A stretch of DNA of 64,000 nucleotides. It comes from Psychrobacter sp. 5A.1 (GTDB lineage Bacteria > Pseudomonadota > Gammaproteobacteria > Pseudomonadales > Moraxellaceae). The stretch lies in NCBI RefSeq assembly GCF_030407455.1, contig NZ_JASDDJ010000002.1, positions 53,915 to 117,914 of the forward strand. The letters run 5' to 3'. Numbering within the stretch: the stretch's first letter is position 1; every line of letters begins with the position of its first letter. Of this stretch, positions 8,486-18,467 are shown in pieces. The position numbers and the translations under genes were made by a program. Under the pieces are notes generated by a model. It ran no database searches. It was not told where the DNA came from and worked only from the letters and a program-made list of their open reading frames with translations.

Positions 8486-10699
8486 TTAGAGCTTTTCTTC
8501 AGGGCTAAGCAGCGCTTTAGGTTCAGCACTGAGCATGAGATAAGCGGCTTCATTGATGAATGCTTCATCCTCTGGCAACTCTGGACGCTCAGTAGCTTTC
8601 ATACGGCTACGCTCTTCAAACTTTGCATCCATTGCTGCTTGATAGGTGTTCCAATTAGAATATGGACGCTCACCTGTGGCGATAAGGCGTTTGTTTTCGG
8701 CTTCTAATGAGCGTTTTTCAATCAGCTGCATTTTAGCTCGGCGGCTATTGATATCTAATCGAACAGGTTTCTTTTCATCATCCATATTACGAATATCATT
8801 GAGCGTCGACAGATAAGTAAACTGCGGGTTTTTCTCCTGACGAACCTTAGACTGCTGATTGAGCGTCGCCAATGTGTCACTGGTAAACTTCCCTTCAGGC
8901 TTGTAAGGCGCCGTTCTGATCGTATCCCAAGGCAAGGCCTTTTTCTGAGCACGTTCGCCAAAAGTGGCATCATCATAGATATTGACCAGCTCAACGTCAG
9001 GTACGACGCCTTTATTCTGCGTACTACCGCCAGTGATGCGATAGAATTTACGCTGCGTTAAGGTAGCAGAGCCCAGAGCCAAGCTGTCGAGCTGAATCTG
9101 CGCAGAGCCTTTTCCTGTCGTCGTGCTACCAACAACTAAGCCGCGACCATAATCTTGAATAGCAGCGGCAAAGATTTCACTGGCTGAGGCCGATGCTAAG
9201 TTAGTAATAACGGCCATTTTTCCATCATACAGCTGCTCGCCGCCATCATTGTCACGGTATACTTGAATATTGCCGCGATTATCACGAATCTGTACCAGTG
9301 GTCCGCTCTTGATAAACAAGCCTAGCATCTTGGCAACTTCATCTAGCGAGCCGCCAGGATTGTTGCGCAAATCAACGACTAGACCATCGATATTTTGCTT
9401 ATTCAACTCTTTTAGTGCTTTTTCAGTATCGATACTGACGCTACGGTAGTCTTCACCATTACGACGCGCACGATAGTTCAAATAAAAGCTTGGTATCTCA
9501 AGTACACCAATGCGCTTCGGTGTTTTGTCGATGTTAGGACGCTGAATCTCTACCACTCGCTGTGTCACGCCTGATTCTTCTTGCTGAATAATATCGCGAA
9601 CCACCGTAACCGTACGGGCACTGGCATCTGGCGTATTTGGTTGACGCAGCTTGAGCGTGACCGACGTACCGCGCTTGCCTCGAATCAAGCTAACAATTTC
9701 ACGCGTTGACCAGCCAACCACATCCGTCATGGTTTCGCCATCTTTTGCGATACCAACGATCAAATCATTGGGTTTAATTTGCCCTGATTTGGCTGCTGGG
9801 CCACCATCTACTAAAGTCACAATACGGGTATAATCTGGATTTTTGCGGTCTGGTCGAATAGAGACACCAATACCTTCTAATTGAAGACTAGACTGGATTT
9901 GCAACTCAGTCGCTTGAATCGGTGCATAGTAATTACTGTGCGGATCATAAGTCAGCATCGCTGTATTTAAGATCGTCTCCATGATTTCATCGTCTTTGAG
10001 ACGTTTAAACTGCTCTTGTTGACGTGACAAACGATTTTGTAAAATCTCACTTGGCGTACGCTCATCATTGCGGACCAAATCTTGTCCACGAGTGATATCT
10101 GGATTGCTTAAAAACACTTTTTCTTTGGCTTTTTCGTCTTCTTGTCCCAGCGTGATACTCATCAACTGAAACTTTAGCTGGCGTGCCCAATAGTCACGTT
10201 GCTCTTTTTTGGTTTTGAAGTGGTTGAGCTTCTCACGATCGAGGATGATTGTGTCATCGCCAGTCAAACCGATATCTGTTTTTAGCATTTTGGTGGCCAT
10301 GGCAAAATACTCATTTGAGCGTTTGCGATAGCGATCAAAGACCTCTACCCCTGCGGATAGATCACCCTGTTTTAGACGAGCACCAAAATCATCAGCATGT
10401 TTTTTCTTAAGCTCATCCACATCGGATTGCAAAAACAACGTATGATTTGGATCGAGGCTATCGATGTACATTGACAAGATTTCACTACCCGTCTTGCTAT
10501 CTAAAGACTGATTGAGATAATGACTACGATCCAGCAAAGCAGCGACTTGACGGGTGGTGACTTTTTGTTCGGGTGTTTGTACAAAGCCTTCCGTGTTGGT
10601 TTCTGCGACTGCAGTACCGTAGCTTTGTGTGAGGATAATACCCGCGATGCCCACTGACGCTGCACTGAGTAACCACTGTGCTGGTTGTTTTTTCATCAT
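8486..10699 (-). CDS. prc: Tail-specific carboxy-terminal processing protease
   Basis: 737 aa; E. coli Prc (Tsp) is 682. It is a periplasmic S41-family serine protease that degrades ssrA-tagged and misfolded envelope proteins and trims lipoprotein and murein hydrolase targets. Residues 1-32 form a signal peptide (ending AVAET). An N-terminal helical domain (about 40-260) is followed by a PDZ domain (about 270-355) and the S41 domain. The catalytic serine is expected at Ser505 in ASASASEIF and the general base at Lys530 in TTTGKGSAQ, the 25-residue Ser-Lys spacing of Prc. A lysine/arginine-rich C-terminal domain follows. Two ATG codons are adjacent (10699 and 10696), with AGGT just upstream. 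It is divergent from nagZ across about 490 bp. Confidence 0.96.
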   Translation of the reverse strand: MMKKQPAQWLLSAASVGIAGIILTQSYGTAVAETNTEGFVQTPEQKVTTRQVAALLDRSHYLNQSLDSKTGSEILSMYIDSLDPNHTLFLQSDVDELKKKHADDFGARLKQGDLSAGVEVFDRYRKRSNEYFAMATKMLKTDIGLTGDDTIILDREKLNHFKTKKEQRDYWARQLKFQLMSITLGQEDEKAKEKVFLSNPDITRGQDLVRNDERTPSEILQNRLSRQQEQFKRLKDDEIMETILNTAMLTYDPHSNYYAPIQATELQIQSSLQLEGIGVSIRPDRKNPDYTRIVTLVDGGPAAKSGQIKPNDLIVGIAKDGETMTDVVGWSTREIVSLIRGKRGTSVTLKLRQPNTPDASARTVTVVRDIIQQEESGVTQRVVEIQRPNIDKTPKRIGVLEIPSFYLNYRARRNGEDYRSVSIDTEKALKELNKQNIDGLVVDLRNNPGGSLDEVAKMLGLFIKSGPLVQIRDNRGNIQVYRDNDGGEQLYDGKMAVITNLASASASEIFAAAIQDYGRGLVVGSTTTGKGSAQIQLDSLALGSATLTQRKFYRITGGSTQNKGVVPDVELVNIYDDATFGERAQKKALPWDTIRTAPYKPEGKFTSDTLATLNQQSKVRQEKNPQFTYLSTLNDIRNMDDEKKPVRLDINSRRAKMQLIEKRSLEAENKRLIATGERPYSNWNTYQAAMDAKFEERSRMKATERPELPEDEAFINEAAYLMLSAEPKALLSPEEKL

Positions 10700-11188
10700 A
10701 TATACCTAGTTATTTGAAGTTAATAGTATGAGTTAATTTATCAGAATTAAAAACGCTAGAATTTGTTATGTCCTATAAATGCTGTGTGCTTTCTTATCAT
10801 GGCTAATGGCTGTTCGTTGCTAACTACTGTGGTTTTTATTCTTATGCTTGAAGCATCATTAAATATTTATCTGTAGTCAAAAATCAATCAATATTATCAT
10901 GTGCATAAATACTGAACTGTCTCAAACTGTATAAGCAATCTTACACGCTACGCCTACACATACCAAACTTTCTATCACTTTTATTGCGCGTTACTATTGA
11001 GTACTATTAGCGTCAACTCAAGGGCGATCAGCACAGTGATTTGACGGCGATAATTTGCCATATTATGCTCGATTGATAATAACTGGCATAATTAGACCGT
11101 GTTGATAGTGGCTGACCATTCAATTGCTCACCATTTAGGTCAGTCAAACCCGTCATATAACCCCATATAATACAATAAGGATTACGCG
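10700..11188. other. Divergent promoter region between prc and nagZ
   Basis: About 490 bp, AT-rich, with no open frame of note. It must hold the promoters of both genes, but I could not pick them confidently. Confidence 0.35.
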
Positions 11189-12265
11189 ATGTACGGCGTC
11201 TTAATGATAGATATTGATAGTACCGCCTTGACCGCTGAAGATGTCAGCTTGATTAAACAAGCACAGGTCGGCGGAGTAATATTGTTTGGTCGAAACGTGA
11301 CCGATGCTGCTCAAGTGCGGGCACTGTGCGACGACATACGTTATCACAACCCAGATATACTCATCGGCGTCGACCAAGAAGGGGGACGCGTCGCACGGTT
11401 GCGCAAGGGCTTTACTGCTCTACCTGCGATGGGTCGATTGGGTGAGTTATTCAATCAAGACCCAAATCAGGCCCTTGGTTGTGCCTACGATTGCGGTTAT
11501 CTGATGGCAGCCGAGGTGTTGGCTGTAGGGATCGATCTTAGCTTTGCGCCCGTACTGGATAGAGACGGTATTAGCCAAGTCATCGGGGATCGTAGCTTTC
11601 ATCATGAGCCGCAAGCCATCACTGCGCTTGCAACACAGTTTATGTGCGGTATGAAAGCCGCTGGTATGGCAACCACGGGTAAACACTTCCCCGGTCATGG
11701 TGCTATCGCTCCTGACTCTCATGTCTCAGAGGCCATCGATACCCGTAGCTTGGAGGAGATTATCAATAGCGATATGCAACCTTTTGCCCAAACGCTACAT
11801 TGTCTGGATGCCCTCATGCCAGCACATGTGATTTTTTCGCAAGTGGATGACAAGCCAGCAGGATTTTCTAAGATTTGGCTACAAGATATTATTCGAGACG
11901 AGCTTAAATTTGATGGCGTGCTTTTCTCTGATGATTTATCGATGGCAGGTGCACAGGCAGCTGGCGATGTCAGCGCTCGCGTAAAAGCTGCGATCAATGC
12001 AGGCTGCGACATTGCTTTGGTGTGTAATGATCGTGTCGCCGCTCATGAAGCTGCCGCAGCGGCACAAGACCTGCCTTATCCCAATCAAAAACGCATCAAA
12101 ACCATGTGCGGTCATATACCAACATGGCAAGGCGATCTTGACTCTACTTGCCAGCAGTTTGAATACTGGCAGCAAGCCAAACAGAATGTTACTCAAACTT
12201 TTTTTAATTCGCAAGCTGATGCTCAAATTACCAAAGAGTCAACAGATCCTACTCTGTATAAATAA
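11189..12265 (+). CDS. nagZ: Beta-N-acetylhexosaminidase
   Basis: 358 aa, a glycoside hydrolase family 3 enzyme of the single-domain NagZ type. It removes N-acetylglucosamine from anhydromuropeptides in the cytoplasm during cell-wall recycling. The motif KHFPGHG is at residues 165-171, DSH (catalytic acid/base loop) at 176-178, and FSDDLSM, containing the nucleophile aspartate (about Asp248), at 246-252. GVDQEGGRVARL (60-71) is also typical. AAGGA lies 8 nt before the ATG. The C-terminal 20 residues are poorly conserved. It is convergent with the OmpA-like gene across a shared terminator. Confidence 0.96.
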   Translation: MYGVLMIDIDSTALTAEDVSLIKQAQVGGVILFGRNVTDAAQVRALCDDIRYHNPDILIGVDQEGGRVARLRKGFTALPAMGRLGELFNQDPNQALGCAYDCGYLMAAEVLAVGIDLSFAPVLDRDGISQVIGDRSFHHEPQAITALATQFMCGMKAAGMATTGKHFPGHGAIAPDSHVSEAIDTRSLEEIINSDMQPFAQTLHCLDALMPAHVIFSQVDDKPAGFSKIWLQDIIRDELKFDGVLFSDDLSMAGAQAAGDVSARVKAAINAGCDIALVCNDRVAAHEAAAAAQDLPYPNQKRIKTMCGHIPTWQGDLDSTCQQFEYWQQAKQNVTQTFFNSQADAQITKESTDPTLYK

Positions 12266-12296
12266 TAGCTTGTTCAATTGTCATCAAGTAGCATAC

Positions 12297-12331
12297 AAAA
12301 AACCGCATCTTTATAAGATGCGGTTTTTGTT
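12297..12331. terminator. Bidirectional terminator between nagZ and the OmpA-like gene
   Basis: AAAACCGCATCTT pairs with AAGATGCGGTTTT around a very short loop (12313-12315), with A and T runs on the two sides. Confidence 0.9.
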
Positions 12332-12377
12332 GTTTGGCTACTATAGTCTAACTATAATCAAAATAAGAACATTTAGA

Positions 12378-13970
12378 TTAATTGGTTGAATCTACCGCAG
12401 TACCTTGGGTAACGTCATCGCTATCTGGCAATACATCATCATTATCACTGTCCAGTGGGTTCATGTCTGGGTCAAGCGAATCACTATTTATCGTCATGCC
12501 ATCGTTTGCGCTAACGACTTCATCATTGACCATGAACTCAATACGGCGATTGCGGAAGCGACCTTGTTCGGTCGAATTGGCCGCAATAGGTTGTGATTCA
12601 CCCATGCCTTTGGTGTTCAATTTGCTCGCATCAACCCCTTGAGAAACCAGATACGCTTTGACTGACTCAGCACGCTCCTGAGACAGCTCCATATTATAGG
12701 TATCAGAGGCTTGACTGTCTGTGTGACCAACGATCATAAGCGTCATGTCAGGTATATTATTGATGATTTTTGCAGCACGATCTAATAGCGCTTTATTAAC
12801 ATCAGGAATAACAGCTTCATCCACTTGAAAATTAATCACTTGAATACTTAAAGCGCGTGCCACATCGCGTGGATCTGGGTTTTCACTGAGACTGGTCATG
12901 GCAACGTCTGCTGCAGCCAGACTATCATCAATCTCGCCTTGTAAATCTAATGGCCCTTCAGCTTGAACCGTCATAGCAGGAGCAGCGGCTTGCAAGTCGG
13001 CGACCAATTTATCCAATGCCGCTTTGTCAGGCGCATTGACAGTGATGTTATCACCTTTGATAATCATGCTGGCATTCGGTACATTCTTGATAATGGGCAA
13101 TATTGTTGTAAGCTGAGCGGCCGCTGGCATATCTACTGCAAAATTATCATCAACGTCAGCACGGCATTTATTGGCTTCGTCACCAAATGCACCAGTCAAA
13201 GCGTTCATGACAGTGGTCTGTAGCGTCTCATCACCTACGTTCATATGGCAAGCATACAGCTCGCTATTTTCACCAGTTGCGATACTCAACGATGCAGGCT
13301 CGATATCACTTGCCACCGCTACTGGACTCTCTCCTTGCGCTACTTGTTGCGCGGTAGCCGCAGGTGTGGCCACCGGCTCAGGATTTTCTTGACAGCCTCT
13401 CAGTAGCGCCCAAGCCAATGCACCTAAAATAATCAAACCAATAATAGGTAGCAGCGCTTTCATGAAGCTCCCTTCTGGCTCCGCTTCTTTTTGTAGCGGC
13501 GCGGTACTGGTCGTCTCAGAAATTGGCGCAGCGACGGGCGTGGTAGCGACTGCACTGGCTGGTAAGACAGCACCTGCCCATGTGGGAATGTGCTGCTGAT
13601 AACTGTCGAGATTATCATTCAAAAATTGCGGCACTGGGGTGGTGCCAGCCAAGCTTTTGATTTCGTGAAAAGCCAGTGGTGCTGCCATCGCAATCAAACC
13701 ACGAGAGTCGGTTGCGTCGATATTGTGCTGACCAGCCAACTCGCGGGAAATTTGGTCTCGATGTGCGCCTTCCGTCCATACACGGTCATAAAAAGCATTG
13801 TCATCGCGGGCAATGTTCTCATTGGCAAAACGGCTAAAAGTATCATTGTCTGCAAGACGAGCCGCAAAAATGGCATAAAACTGCTCTAATAGATTTTTCT
13901 TAGCTGGGCTACGGTCATCTTCCAATACGGCTGGACTAACGGTGCGTGTCAAATGACTGATAATATCCAT
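12378..13970 (-). CDS. Membrane-anchored protein with C-terminal OmpA domain
   Basis: 530 aa. Residues 1-140 form a helical N-terminal domain without a signal peptide. A Pro/Thr-rich linker leads to one membrane segment (about 170-191, LLPIIGLIILGALAWALL), which would leave the N-terminal domain in the cytoplasm and the rest in the periplasm. Residues 237-343 form a domain with two cysteines (Cys241, Cys269), and residues 376-482 an OmpA peptidoglycan-binding domain. The OmpA domain carries GHTDSQ (Asp418) and NRRIEF (Arg475), which contact diaminopimelate in the family. The C-terminus is Asp/Ser-rich. Topology and cell-wall binding are inferred. The next gene upstream (14232-15938) is a paralogue lacking the OmpA part. 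Exact role unknown. Confidence 0.85.
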   Translation of the reverse strand: MDIISHLTRTVSPAVLEDDRSPAKKNLLEQFYAIFAARLADNDTFSRFANENIARDDNAFYDRVWTEGAHRDQISRELAGQHNIDATDSRGLIAMAAPLAFHEIKSLAGTTPVPQFLNDNLDSYQQHIPTWAGAVLPASAVATTPVAAPISETTSTAPLQKEAEPEGSFMKALLPIIGLIILGALAWALLRGCQENPEPVATPAATAQQVAQGESPVAVASDIEPASLSIATGENSELYACHMNVGDETLQTTVMNALTGAFGDEANKCRADVDDNFAVDMPAAAQLTTILPIIKNVPNASMIIKGDNITVNAPDKAALDKLVADLQAAAPAMTVQAEGPLDLQGEIDDSLAAADVAMTSLSENPDPRDVARALSIQVINFQVDEAVIPDVNKALLDRAAKIINNIPDMTLMIVGHTDSQASDTYNMELSQERAESVKAYLVSQGVDASKLNTKGMGESQPIAANSTEQGRFRNRRIEFMVNDEVVSANDGMTINSDSLDPDMNPLDSDNDDVLPDSDDVTQGTAVDSTN

Positions 13971-14231
13971 AATATGGCTCTCCCTTTTATTTTATTTGTA
14001 TTATTCGCTTGTTGAAAAAGCGGCTGTATAATTTTTCGCATTAATTTGCATTAAATAGTCATGGTGGCGCTGAATCCATCAGACCACTCTATTTGGTTTT
14101 GATTATTATAAAATTCTTAAGTGACTATTCACAGTCTATGCGTTGTTGTGCAAATGATACAATAAGTAATGTTTCGGTTGGCACACGTAACGATAAGACC
14201 TACAGTACAAAAGAGCATACAGTATAAACCG

Positions 14232-15938
14232 TTACCTCACTTGGGCTGGTTCAGCAACGATGACGGTATTTGCCATTTCATCCACTTCTGATGGTGAAAA
14301 AGGCCCTGGCGGTCTGGTCGTTCGATTGTTCAAAGGTATATTGTTAGGAATACTACTAGCGCCATTAGTAGGCAGGTTATTAGGGGCATTATTAAAACCA
14401 CCCTCATTGTTAGGCAAAGGAGTGGGGATCACACGATCACCAGAGTCATCGTCTGATGCCTGATATCCGTCAGAATCACTGCTGATACCATCGTTATTGT
14501 ATTGATTATTGGTATTGGCACCATCATCTTCAAACTGGCTATTTGATTCATTGGCATTTGCCATATTGTTTGTCGCATCACCATTACTGTTATCAGGTAA
14601 TGGCAGTGGTGCTATGCTTTCGACTACCATCGCTGGTACTAAGTTGCGTATTTCTGTGACCAATTTTTGCAGCAATATACTGTCTGGCGCTTCTAGCATG
14701 AGGCGATCGTTTTGTACGTGTAAACGCGCAAACGGCGTTGATCTGAGCATGGTCAAGACGTTGGGCAGCATTTCCACAGGCAGGTTAACAATGTCGCTGG
14801 CTACCCCGTCCTGTATGTTCAGCTCACAAATACTCGCCTGCTCGCCAAAACTTGTATTGAGCGCTTGTTGTAACGCGCTTTGTAATGCGATATCACCGAC
14901 CGTCGCGCGACAAGTGTATAGACTACCACTGTTGTCTACACCAATAATGAGCTCAACAGGTGTCGTCGTCGGCACTGGTGGCGCAGGCGTCGGCGTGGGT
15001 GTGACAGGTGCTGTGACAACTGGTTCTACTGGTACGTCATTATTGGGCTTTATCAACAGTGCCCATACTGCTAGAGCAAGCGCAGCAATGGGCACTGTTG
15101 ATAAAAACACGCGTATTAGTAGGTCATTTCGTTGGTTACGAGTGCGCATCTGTGCGCGTTTTAAGTCACCATTTTCTGCAAAATGATGGGCTGCTGGATT
15201 TGCATGAATGGCATCGCTATTGGCATTTATATCCACATCAGCATTTGTTGTCTCAGGACTTGTTGCCCCTACATCTCCTACACTGGATTTTTTCAAATTT
15301 GCTTTATTGAGATCTATAATTTCGTCTTCTATTGCTTCATTCTCTATAGTGTCTACATAAGCATTCGGAGCTGAAGTTGGAGGAACTATACGAGTATCCA
15401 AAGTGGACTGATCGAATTTTCCTGATAAGCCATCATTCATTGGCACACTGATATCATCAGTACCGAAGCTTGCCTGTACGCTTTGAGGCGCGTCTTGAGT
15501 AGCCGTGATAACAGCTGCTGACCACATAGGTAAATATGGGCGTAAGGCCGACTGCTTGTTTTGCAAAAATGCGGGCAAAAACTGCCCATTGGCCAACACT
15601 TTTAGCTCACGATACGCCAACGGTGCGGCACTGATTAGTAAGTACGTCGTTGTGTGCTCGTCAATGTGATGTGTGGCTGCCAGCTCTTGAATAATGATTT
15701 GTTGTAGGCTTGGGTCTTGCCACAATTGCTCAAATAGAGGGTTCTCAGTAATACCACTATTGGCAGTCACTTGATCGGTACGAAGCAACTGTGAGTAAAC
15801 CTGTGGCACTGCTAGACGCGCGGCTAAAATAGCATAGAATTGCTCAAGCAGACTGACATGTGCCACCTGACTAATGCCGTCATCATTGCCTATTAGCGCT
15901 GGGGTTACCGTTTGTTCTAGCTGGTCGATAATATTCAT
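14232..15938 (-). CDS. Paralogue of the OmpA-like protein, without the OmpA domain
   Basis: 568 aa. The N-terminal 140 residues align with those of its downstream neighbour (LLEQFYAI-AARLA, APLAYRELKVLA). A longer acidic linker precedes the single membrane segment (about 273-296). Residues 338-445 match the two-cysteine periplasmic domain of the neighbour, with Cys343 and Cys371 at the same 28-residue spacing. Where the neighbour has its OmpA domain, this protein has an Asn/Pro/Ser-rich low-complexity tail (about 450-568). An AAAGAGG ribosome site lies before the ATG. The two genes are tandem, 260 bp apart, and probably arose by duplication. Function unknown; no catalytic motif is seen. Confidence 0.8.
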   Translation of the reverse strand: MNIIDQLEQTVTPALIGNDDGISQVAHVSLLEQFYAILAARLAVPQVYSQLLRTDQVTANSGITENPLFEQLWQDPSLQQIIIQELAATHHIDEHTTTYLLISAAPLAYRELKVLANGQFLPAFLQNKQSALRPYLPMWSAAVITATQDAPQSVQASFGTDDISVPMNDGLSGKFDQSTLDTRIVPPTSAPNAYVDTIENEAIEDEIIDLNKANLKKSSVGDVGATSPETTNADVDINANSDAIHANPAAHHFAENGDLKRAQMRTRNQRNDLLIRVFLSTVPIAALALAVWALLIKPNNDVPVEPVVTAPVTPTPTPAPPVPTTTPVELIIGVDNSGSLYTCRATVGDIALQSALQQALNTSFGEQASICELNIQDGVASDIVNLPVEMLPNVLTMLRSTPFARLHVQNDRLMLEAPDSILLQKLVTEIRNLVPAMVVESIAPLPLPDNSNGDATNNMANANESNSQFEDDGANTNNQYNNDGISSDSDGYQASDDDSGDRVIPTPLPNNEGGFNNAPNNLPTNGASSIPNNIPLNNRTTRPPGPFSPSEVDEMANTVIVAEPAQVR

Positions 15939-16202
15939 AGATTACTGCCTCTTTCGGCCTTGTTCGGATACGCAAAAAATTAAGCACTTATTTTTATTTC
16001 TATATGCATTATTTAGATGCGTTGCTTAGATATGTTGCTAACCCACCTCAAAAAACCCTCGTAAATGGCTTTGTCTGTGATGCCACTCAAAAAGTTTCAT
16101 TTATTTTGCATGGTACACTGCTACATTATTCACTATAACAGCATAAAAAAGCATCGTTTTGTCACATAATAAGTATTCGTGTCTGCGCAACTGCTGTTAG
16201 TA

Positions 16203-16294
16203 TTAACTTTATTAACTTTATTAACTTTATTAACTTTATTAACTTTATTAACTTTATTAACTTTATTAACTTTATTACTTTATTACTTTATTAC
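16203..16294. repeat. Tandem 9-bp repeat (TTAACTTTA), eight copies
   Basis: Eight perfect head-to-tail copies of TTAACTTTA (16203-16274) are followed by two 8-bp versions (TTACTTTA) and a partial unit. The array ends directly at the family B element that starts at 16295. It lies about 300 bp upstream of the rhomboid gene, so copy-number change would not alter a known coding frame. Confidence 0.95.
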
Positions 16295-16468
16295 TAGGCC
16301 GTGTCTTCGTTTCAAACATGGTGATAAAAGTGCAATAAATGGCCGTCAAACAAGAAAAATAGCGCAGATAATATCGAGATATTAACCCGCTATTTGACCA
16401 TGTTGGGCAAAATTTAGCCATTTTCAGCCCATTTAGAGGACTATCGAGTGAGTCGAAGATGCGCCCTA
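16295..16468. mobile_element. Family B miniature inverted-repeat element, 174 bp
   Basis: TA-flanked element with imperfect inverted ends (TAGGCCGTGTCTTCG and the complement of CGAAGATGCGCCCTA). A second copy of the same 174-bp length lies at 46919-47092. The centre forms a hairpin: AAATAGCG (16357-16364) pairs with CGCTATTT (16388-16395). There is no coding capacity, so any movement would depend on a transposase elsewhere. TA duplication fits IS630/Tc1-type or some IS5-group transposases (inference). Confidence 0.85.
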
Positions 16469-16589
16469 ATGTTTACCCCTTAATACGAATCAGGCGTCAG
16501 ACTTGATTTTACTCAGCCGTAACACTTAGGCTTTGAATATTGTTATTTGTAGCACTGTCACATATCAGGCACTGCCTAAGGATTTTCCT

Positions 16590-17198
16590 TTGTTAAACCA
16601 TACGACGCTTATCATCATTATCACGGTTATTGTCAGCTTATTAGCATGGCAAAACAAGACGCTATTTAATCGATTGATTTTTTACCCGCCAGCAGTAAAC
16701 AACGGGCAGTGGGATCGTTTTGTGACTCATGGCTTTATTCATGCCGACAGTATGCACCTGCTCTTCAACATGTTTACCTTGTACTTTTTTGGTCGCGCGA
16801 TTGAAGGATTATATCAGTCATTCTTATTCGGTTATGGTTTTGTGGTGTTCTACGTACTGGCCATTATCATTGCGATGATTCCAAGCTACCTTAAGAATAA
16901 AAAAAATGCCAGCTACTTAAGCCTTGGTGCTTCGGGCGGTGTATCAGCAGTATTGTTCGCCTTTATTTTGTTAGCACCGTGGGAAAAAATCTATCTATTT
17001 GCGGTCATTCCTATCCCTGCTATCTTATTTGCAGTCGCTTATGTCGCTTATAGTATATATGCAGACAAACGTGGTGGCTCCAATATCAATCACATGGCAC
17101 ATATGTGGGGTGGCGCCTTCGGAGTCATAGCGACGATTGTGCTAGAGCCACGGGTGTTATCACACTTTATCAATGCGTTATTGTCTCCTAGCTTCTAA
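16590..17198 (+). CDS. Rhomboid family intramembrane serine protease
   Basis: 202 aa from TTG at 16590. The open frame begins at another TTG (16533), but AAGGA (16578-16582) sits 7 nt before 16590, which then starts the first membrane helix at once (LNHTTLIIIITVIV). Six membrane segments are expected. The catalytic dyad is Ser115 in GASGG and His171 in HMAHMWGG. The HxxxxHxxxNM-type motif (HADSMHLLFNMFTLYFFGR) of rhomboids is also present. It cleaves membrane proteins within the bilayer; the target is unknown. A family B element and the 9-bp array lie just upstream and may carry or disturb its promoter. Confidence 0.9.
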   Translation: MLNHTTLIIIITVIVSLLAWQNKTLFNRLIFYPPAVNNGQWDRFVTHGFIHADSMHLLFNMFTLYFFGRAIEGLYQSFLFGYGFVVFYVLAIIIAMIPSYLKNKKNASYLSLGASGGVSAVLFAFILLAPWEKIYLFAVIPIPAILFAVAYVAYSIYADKRGGSNINHMAHMWGGAFGVIATIVLEPRVLSHFINALLSPSF

Positions 17199-17402
17199 AT
17201 AGACAGCTCTTGGATTAGAGATAATAAAACAGCAATGGTACAGGGCTACTCTCAACGACCATATCTTTTAACAATAATAGCTCTTAACGATAGTAGCTTC
17301 TAATGAAAATAGCCTTCTGAAATCATTACAGAGAGTCGTTATCCTAGCTTTGTCAGTTTCATATTCTTCGACTTTATATATATTAAGATTTGATAGTTAA
17401 TT

Positions 17403-18368
17403 ATGATTATAGATGTTATCGGTGATATTCACGGCTATGCAGACAAACTGGTCGGCCTGCTGCTACAGTTAGGGTATGTTCATAATGGTGAGTGCTTTAT
17501 ACCGCCAGCAGGTCATCGAGCGCTATTTATCGGTGATTTAATAGATCGTGGCTCACAGCAGGTGGCGACATTAGAGATTGTCTTTGCGATGCTAGATGCT
17601 GATGTAGCTGATGCGGTGATGGGTAACCATGAATACAATGCGCTGGCTTTTGCTACACCTAATCCTGATCGTCCTATCCAATATCTGCGCTCGCACAATG
17701 ATGTGCATACACGCCAACATGAAGCATTTTTAGCCGAACTACCATTTGGCTCAGAGAGTCATCAATATTGGCTACAGCGGTTATATGAAATTCCATTATG
17801 GATTGAAACGGACTACGCTTGTTTTGTGCATGCCTGCTGGGATGTCGATAGTATGGCAGTGCTAAAACCTTTATTAACGGATACTAACTGTTTAACGCCA
17901 TACGGCTTAATAACCACTGCCAAAGAAGATACCACACAGTTCGACGCCTTAGAACGGGTATTAAAAGGTGTAGAGACACCACTGCCTGACGGTTTGGTCA
18001 TGGTCGATAAGGAAGGCACTGAACGTACGCGAGTGCGGGTACGTTGGTGGCTTGATGAATTAGAGTCACGCACACTGCATGAGATTTCGCGTGCGCTTTC
18101 ATCAGCAATGGCTCAAATACCGAAAGATGCCATGGCCGAAAACATCGATTTTGCATTAAAGACGCACAAACCTGTATTTGTTGGTCATTATTGGCTCACT
18201 GGCATGCCCGAGCCACTGAGCAATCAGGTCGCTTGTACCGACTATTCAGCGGCAGTAGACAGTGGTTACCTTACCTGCTATCAGCTCGATACCGAGCAAC
18301 CTTTACCGCTGACAGCCGAGCGTTTTGTGCAGCATTATCACGATAAAGAAGTGGACATAAGCCAGTAA
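17403..18368 (+). CDS. Calcineurin-like metallophosphoesterase
   Basis: 321 aa. The metal-binding motifs are GDIHG (residues 7-11), GDLIDRG (about 44-50), GNHE (about 79-82) and a late GHYW (about 260), which together make the two-metal site of the PPP/calcineurin-like family. It is a cytoplasmic hydrolase; it could act on phosphoproteins or on small phosphate esters, and the sequence does not decide this. It is longer than the 218-residue PrpA/PrpB phosphatases, with an insertion between the third and fourth motifs. The start is ATG at 17403 with a weak ribosome site. It precedes purE by 100 bp in the same direction. Confidence 0.85.
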   Translation: MIIDVIGDIHGYADKLVGLLLQLGYVHNGECFIPPAGHRALFIGDLIDRGSQQVATLEIVFAMLDADVADAVMGNHEYNALAFATPNPDRPIQYLRSHNDVHTRQHEAFLAELPFGSESHQYWLQRLYEIPLWIETDYACFVHACWDVDSMAVLKPLLTDTNCLTPYGLITTAKEDTTQFDALERVLKGVETPLPDGLVMVDKEGTERTRVRVRWWLDELESRTLHEISRALSSAMAQIPKDAMAENIDFALKTHKPVFVGHYWLTGMPEPLSNQVACTDYSAAVDSGYLTCYQLDTEQPLPLTAERFVQHYHDKEVDISQ

Positions 18369-18467
18369 TATCAACATTGTTAGCACCATACCAGTATTAA
18401 AAGTCAAACTTGGCTTTACGAATGTAGCAAAATTTTTGTATGATGGTCTTTTTGAGGATATCCAATC

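Noticed and set aside
12963..13223. Open frames antisense to the OmpA-like pair (also 14509-15186, 225 codons)
   Set aside because: The 225-codon frame is long, but it mirrors the codon bias of the real gene on the other strand; its sequence is Ser/Ala/Thr-rich with no motif.
16179..16385. 68-codon frame containing an LTL repeat
   Set aside because: It is produced by the 9-bp tandem repeat and runs into the family B element. No ribosome site and no other protein character.
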